From contig DEIV01000137.1 of NCBI GenBank assembly GCA_002352665.1, positions 1 to 5,507 on the forward strand: a stretch of 5,507 nt of DNA, given 5' to 3'. The notes beneath the pieces were generated by a model. It ran no database searches. It was given only the letters and a program-made list of their open reading frames with translations, and was not told the origin of the DNA. Each line of letters opens with the position of its first letter. Position 1 is the stretch's first letter. This document shows, one piece after another, positions 5,451 through 5,507 of the stretch. The DNA is from Flavobacteriaceae bacterium UBA2765 (GTDB lineage Bacteria; Bacteroidota; Bacteroidia; Flavobacteriales; Flavobacteriaceae). The position numbers were made by a program, and so were the translations under genes.

Positions 5451-5451
5451 T

Positions 5452-5507
5452 TTACTCTATTATGATAACCACATTTCCTTTTTTATGTCCTATTTCAACG
5501 TAAGTAT
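5452..5507 (-). CDS. MDR-family zinc/NAD(P)-dependent alcohol dehydrogenase, C-terminal end only (partial)
   Basis: Only the last 17 complete codons are inside the window; the gene continues beyond the right edge. They read TYVEIGHKKGNVVIIIE followed by TAA (5452-5454). The pattern YVExGHKKGNVVI is the characteristic C-terminus of many medium-chain dehydrogenase/reductases (alcohol dehydrogenase / quinone oxidoreductase type), where it forms the final strand after the helix usually written AHRYVE. The enzyme would be a cytoplasmic NAD(P)(H)-dependent oxidoreductase; zinc dependence cannot be judged from this fragment. It is in the same orientation as the AraC gene, 265 bp upstream of it. Confidence rests on one short but distinctive motif. 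Confidence 0.78.
   Translation of the reverse strand, partial: TYVEIGHKKGNVVIIIE

Noticed and set aside
5407..5507. Plus-strand frame open to the right edge (MLSYITKPYLF...)
   Set aside because: It is antisense to the GHKKGNVVI end of the MDR gene, which is a much more specific match.

Overview
The window is AT-rich and every gene supported here lies on the minus strand. The protein families, the absence of convincing Shine-Dalgarno sequences before the starts, and one exact match to the Bacteroidota -7 promoter consensus (TAnnTTTG) suggest a member of the Bacteroidota, probably a flavobacterium. No plasmid, phage or transposase gene is visible. The region looks like a chromosomal accessory or stress-type neighbourhood carrying small interspersed repeats.

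In the direction of transcription (right to left), the window opens with the last 17 or so codons of a zinc/NAD(P)-dependent MDR alcohol dehydrogenase-type protein (5452-5507). A 265-bp intergenic region with several short palindromes and a direct repeat follows, then a PchR-like AraC-family regulator (4332-5186). The next gap (4078-4331) holds a striking 39-bp palindrome and a candidate promoter. That promoter would drive a tight run of five genes: a DUF5367-like four-helix membrane protein, a DUF1772/anthrone-oxygenase-like membrane protein, an NmrA-type NAD(P)-binding protein, a 5-carboxymethyl-2-hydroxymuconate isomerase (CHMI) family tautomerase, and a 53-residue glycine-zipper membrane peptide that is too short for most ORF calls (1769-1930). 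Gaps within the run are 4 to 35 bp, which supports one operon.

A 167-bp spacer containing a branched (three-way-junction-like) inverted repeat separates this from a second unit: a four-helix membrane protein (1194-1601), a GNAT acetyltransferase (710-1165) and a second CHMI paralogue (274-618) that is about 74% identical to the first. The left end carries about 2.6 copies of an 81-bp tandem repeat with a GC-rich hairpin core of REP-like appearance.

Functional reading: the AraC regulator and the adjacent membrane/redox/tautomerase run resemble a regulated module for handling a small reactive, possibly aromatic or quinone-like, compound. That is inference: no substrate can be read from the sequence, and the ring-cleavage pathway genes that normally accompany CHMI are absent from this window. 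The most notable items are the duplicated CHMI genes outside their usual pathway, the unlisted glycine-zipper peptide, the three different repeat/palindrome families, and a possible regulatory link between the AraC gene and the operon downstream of it.
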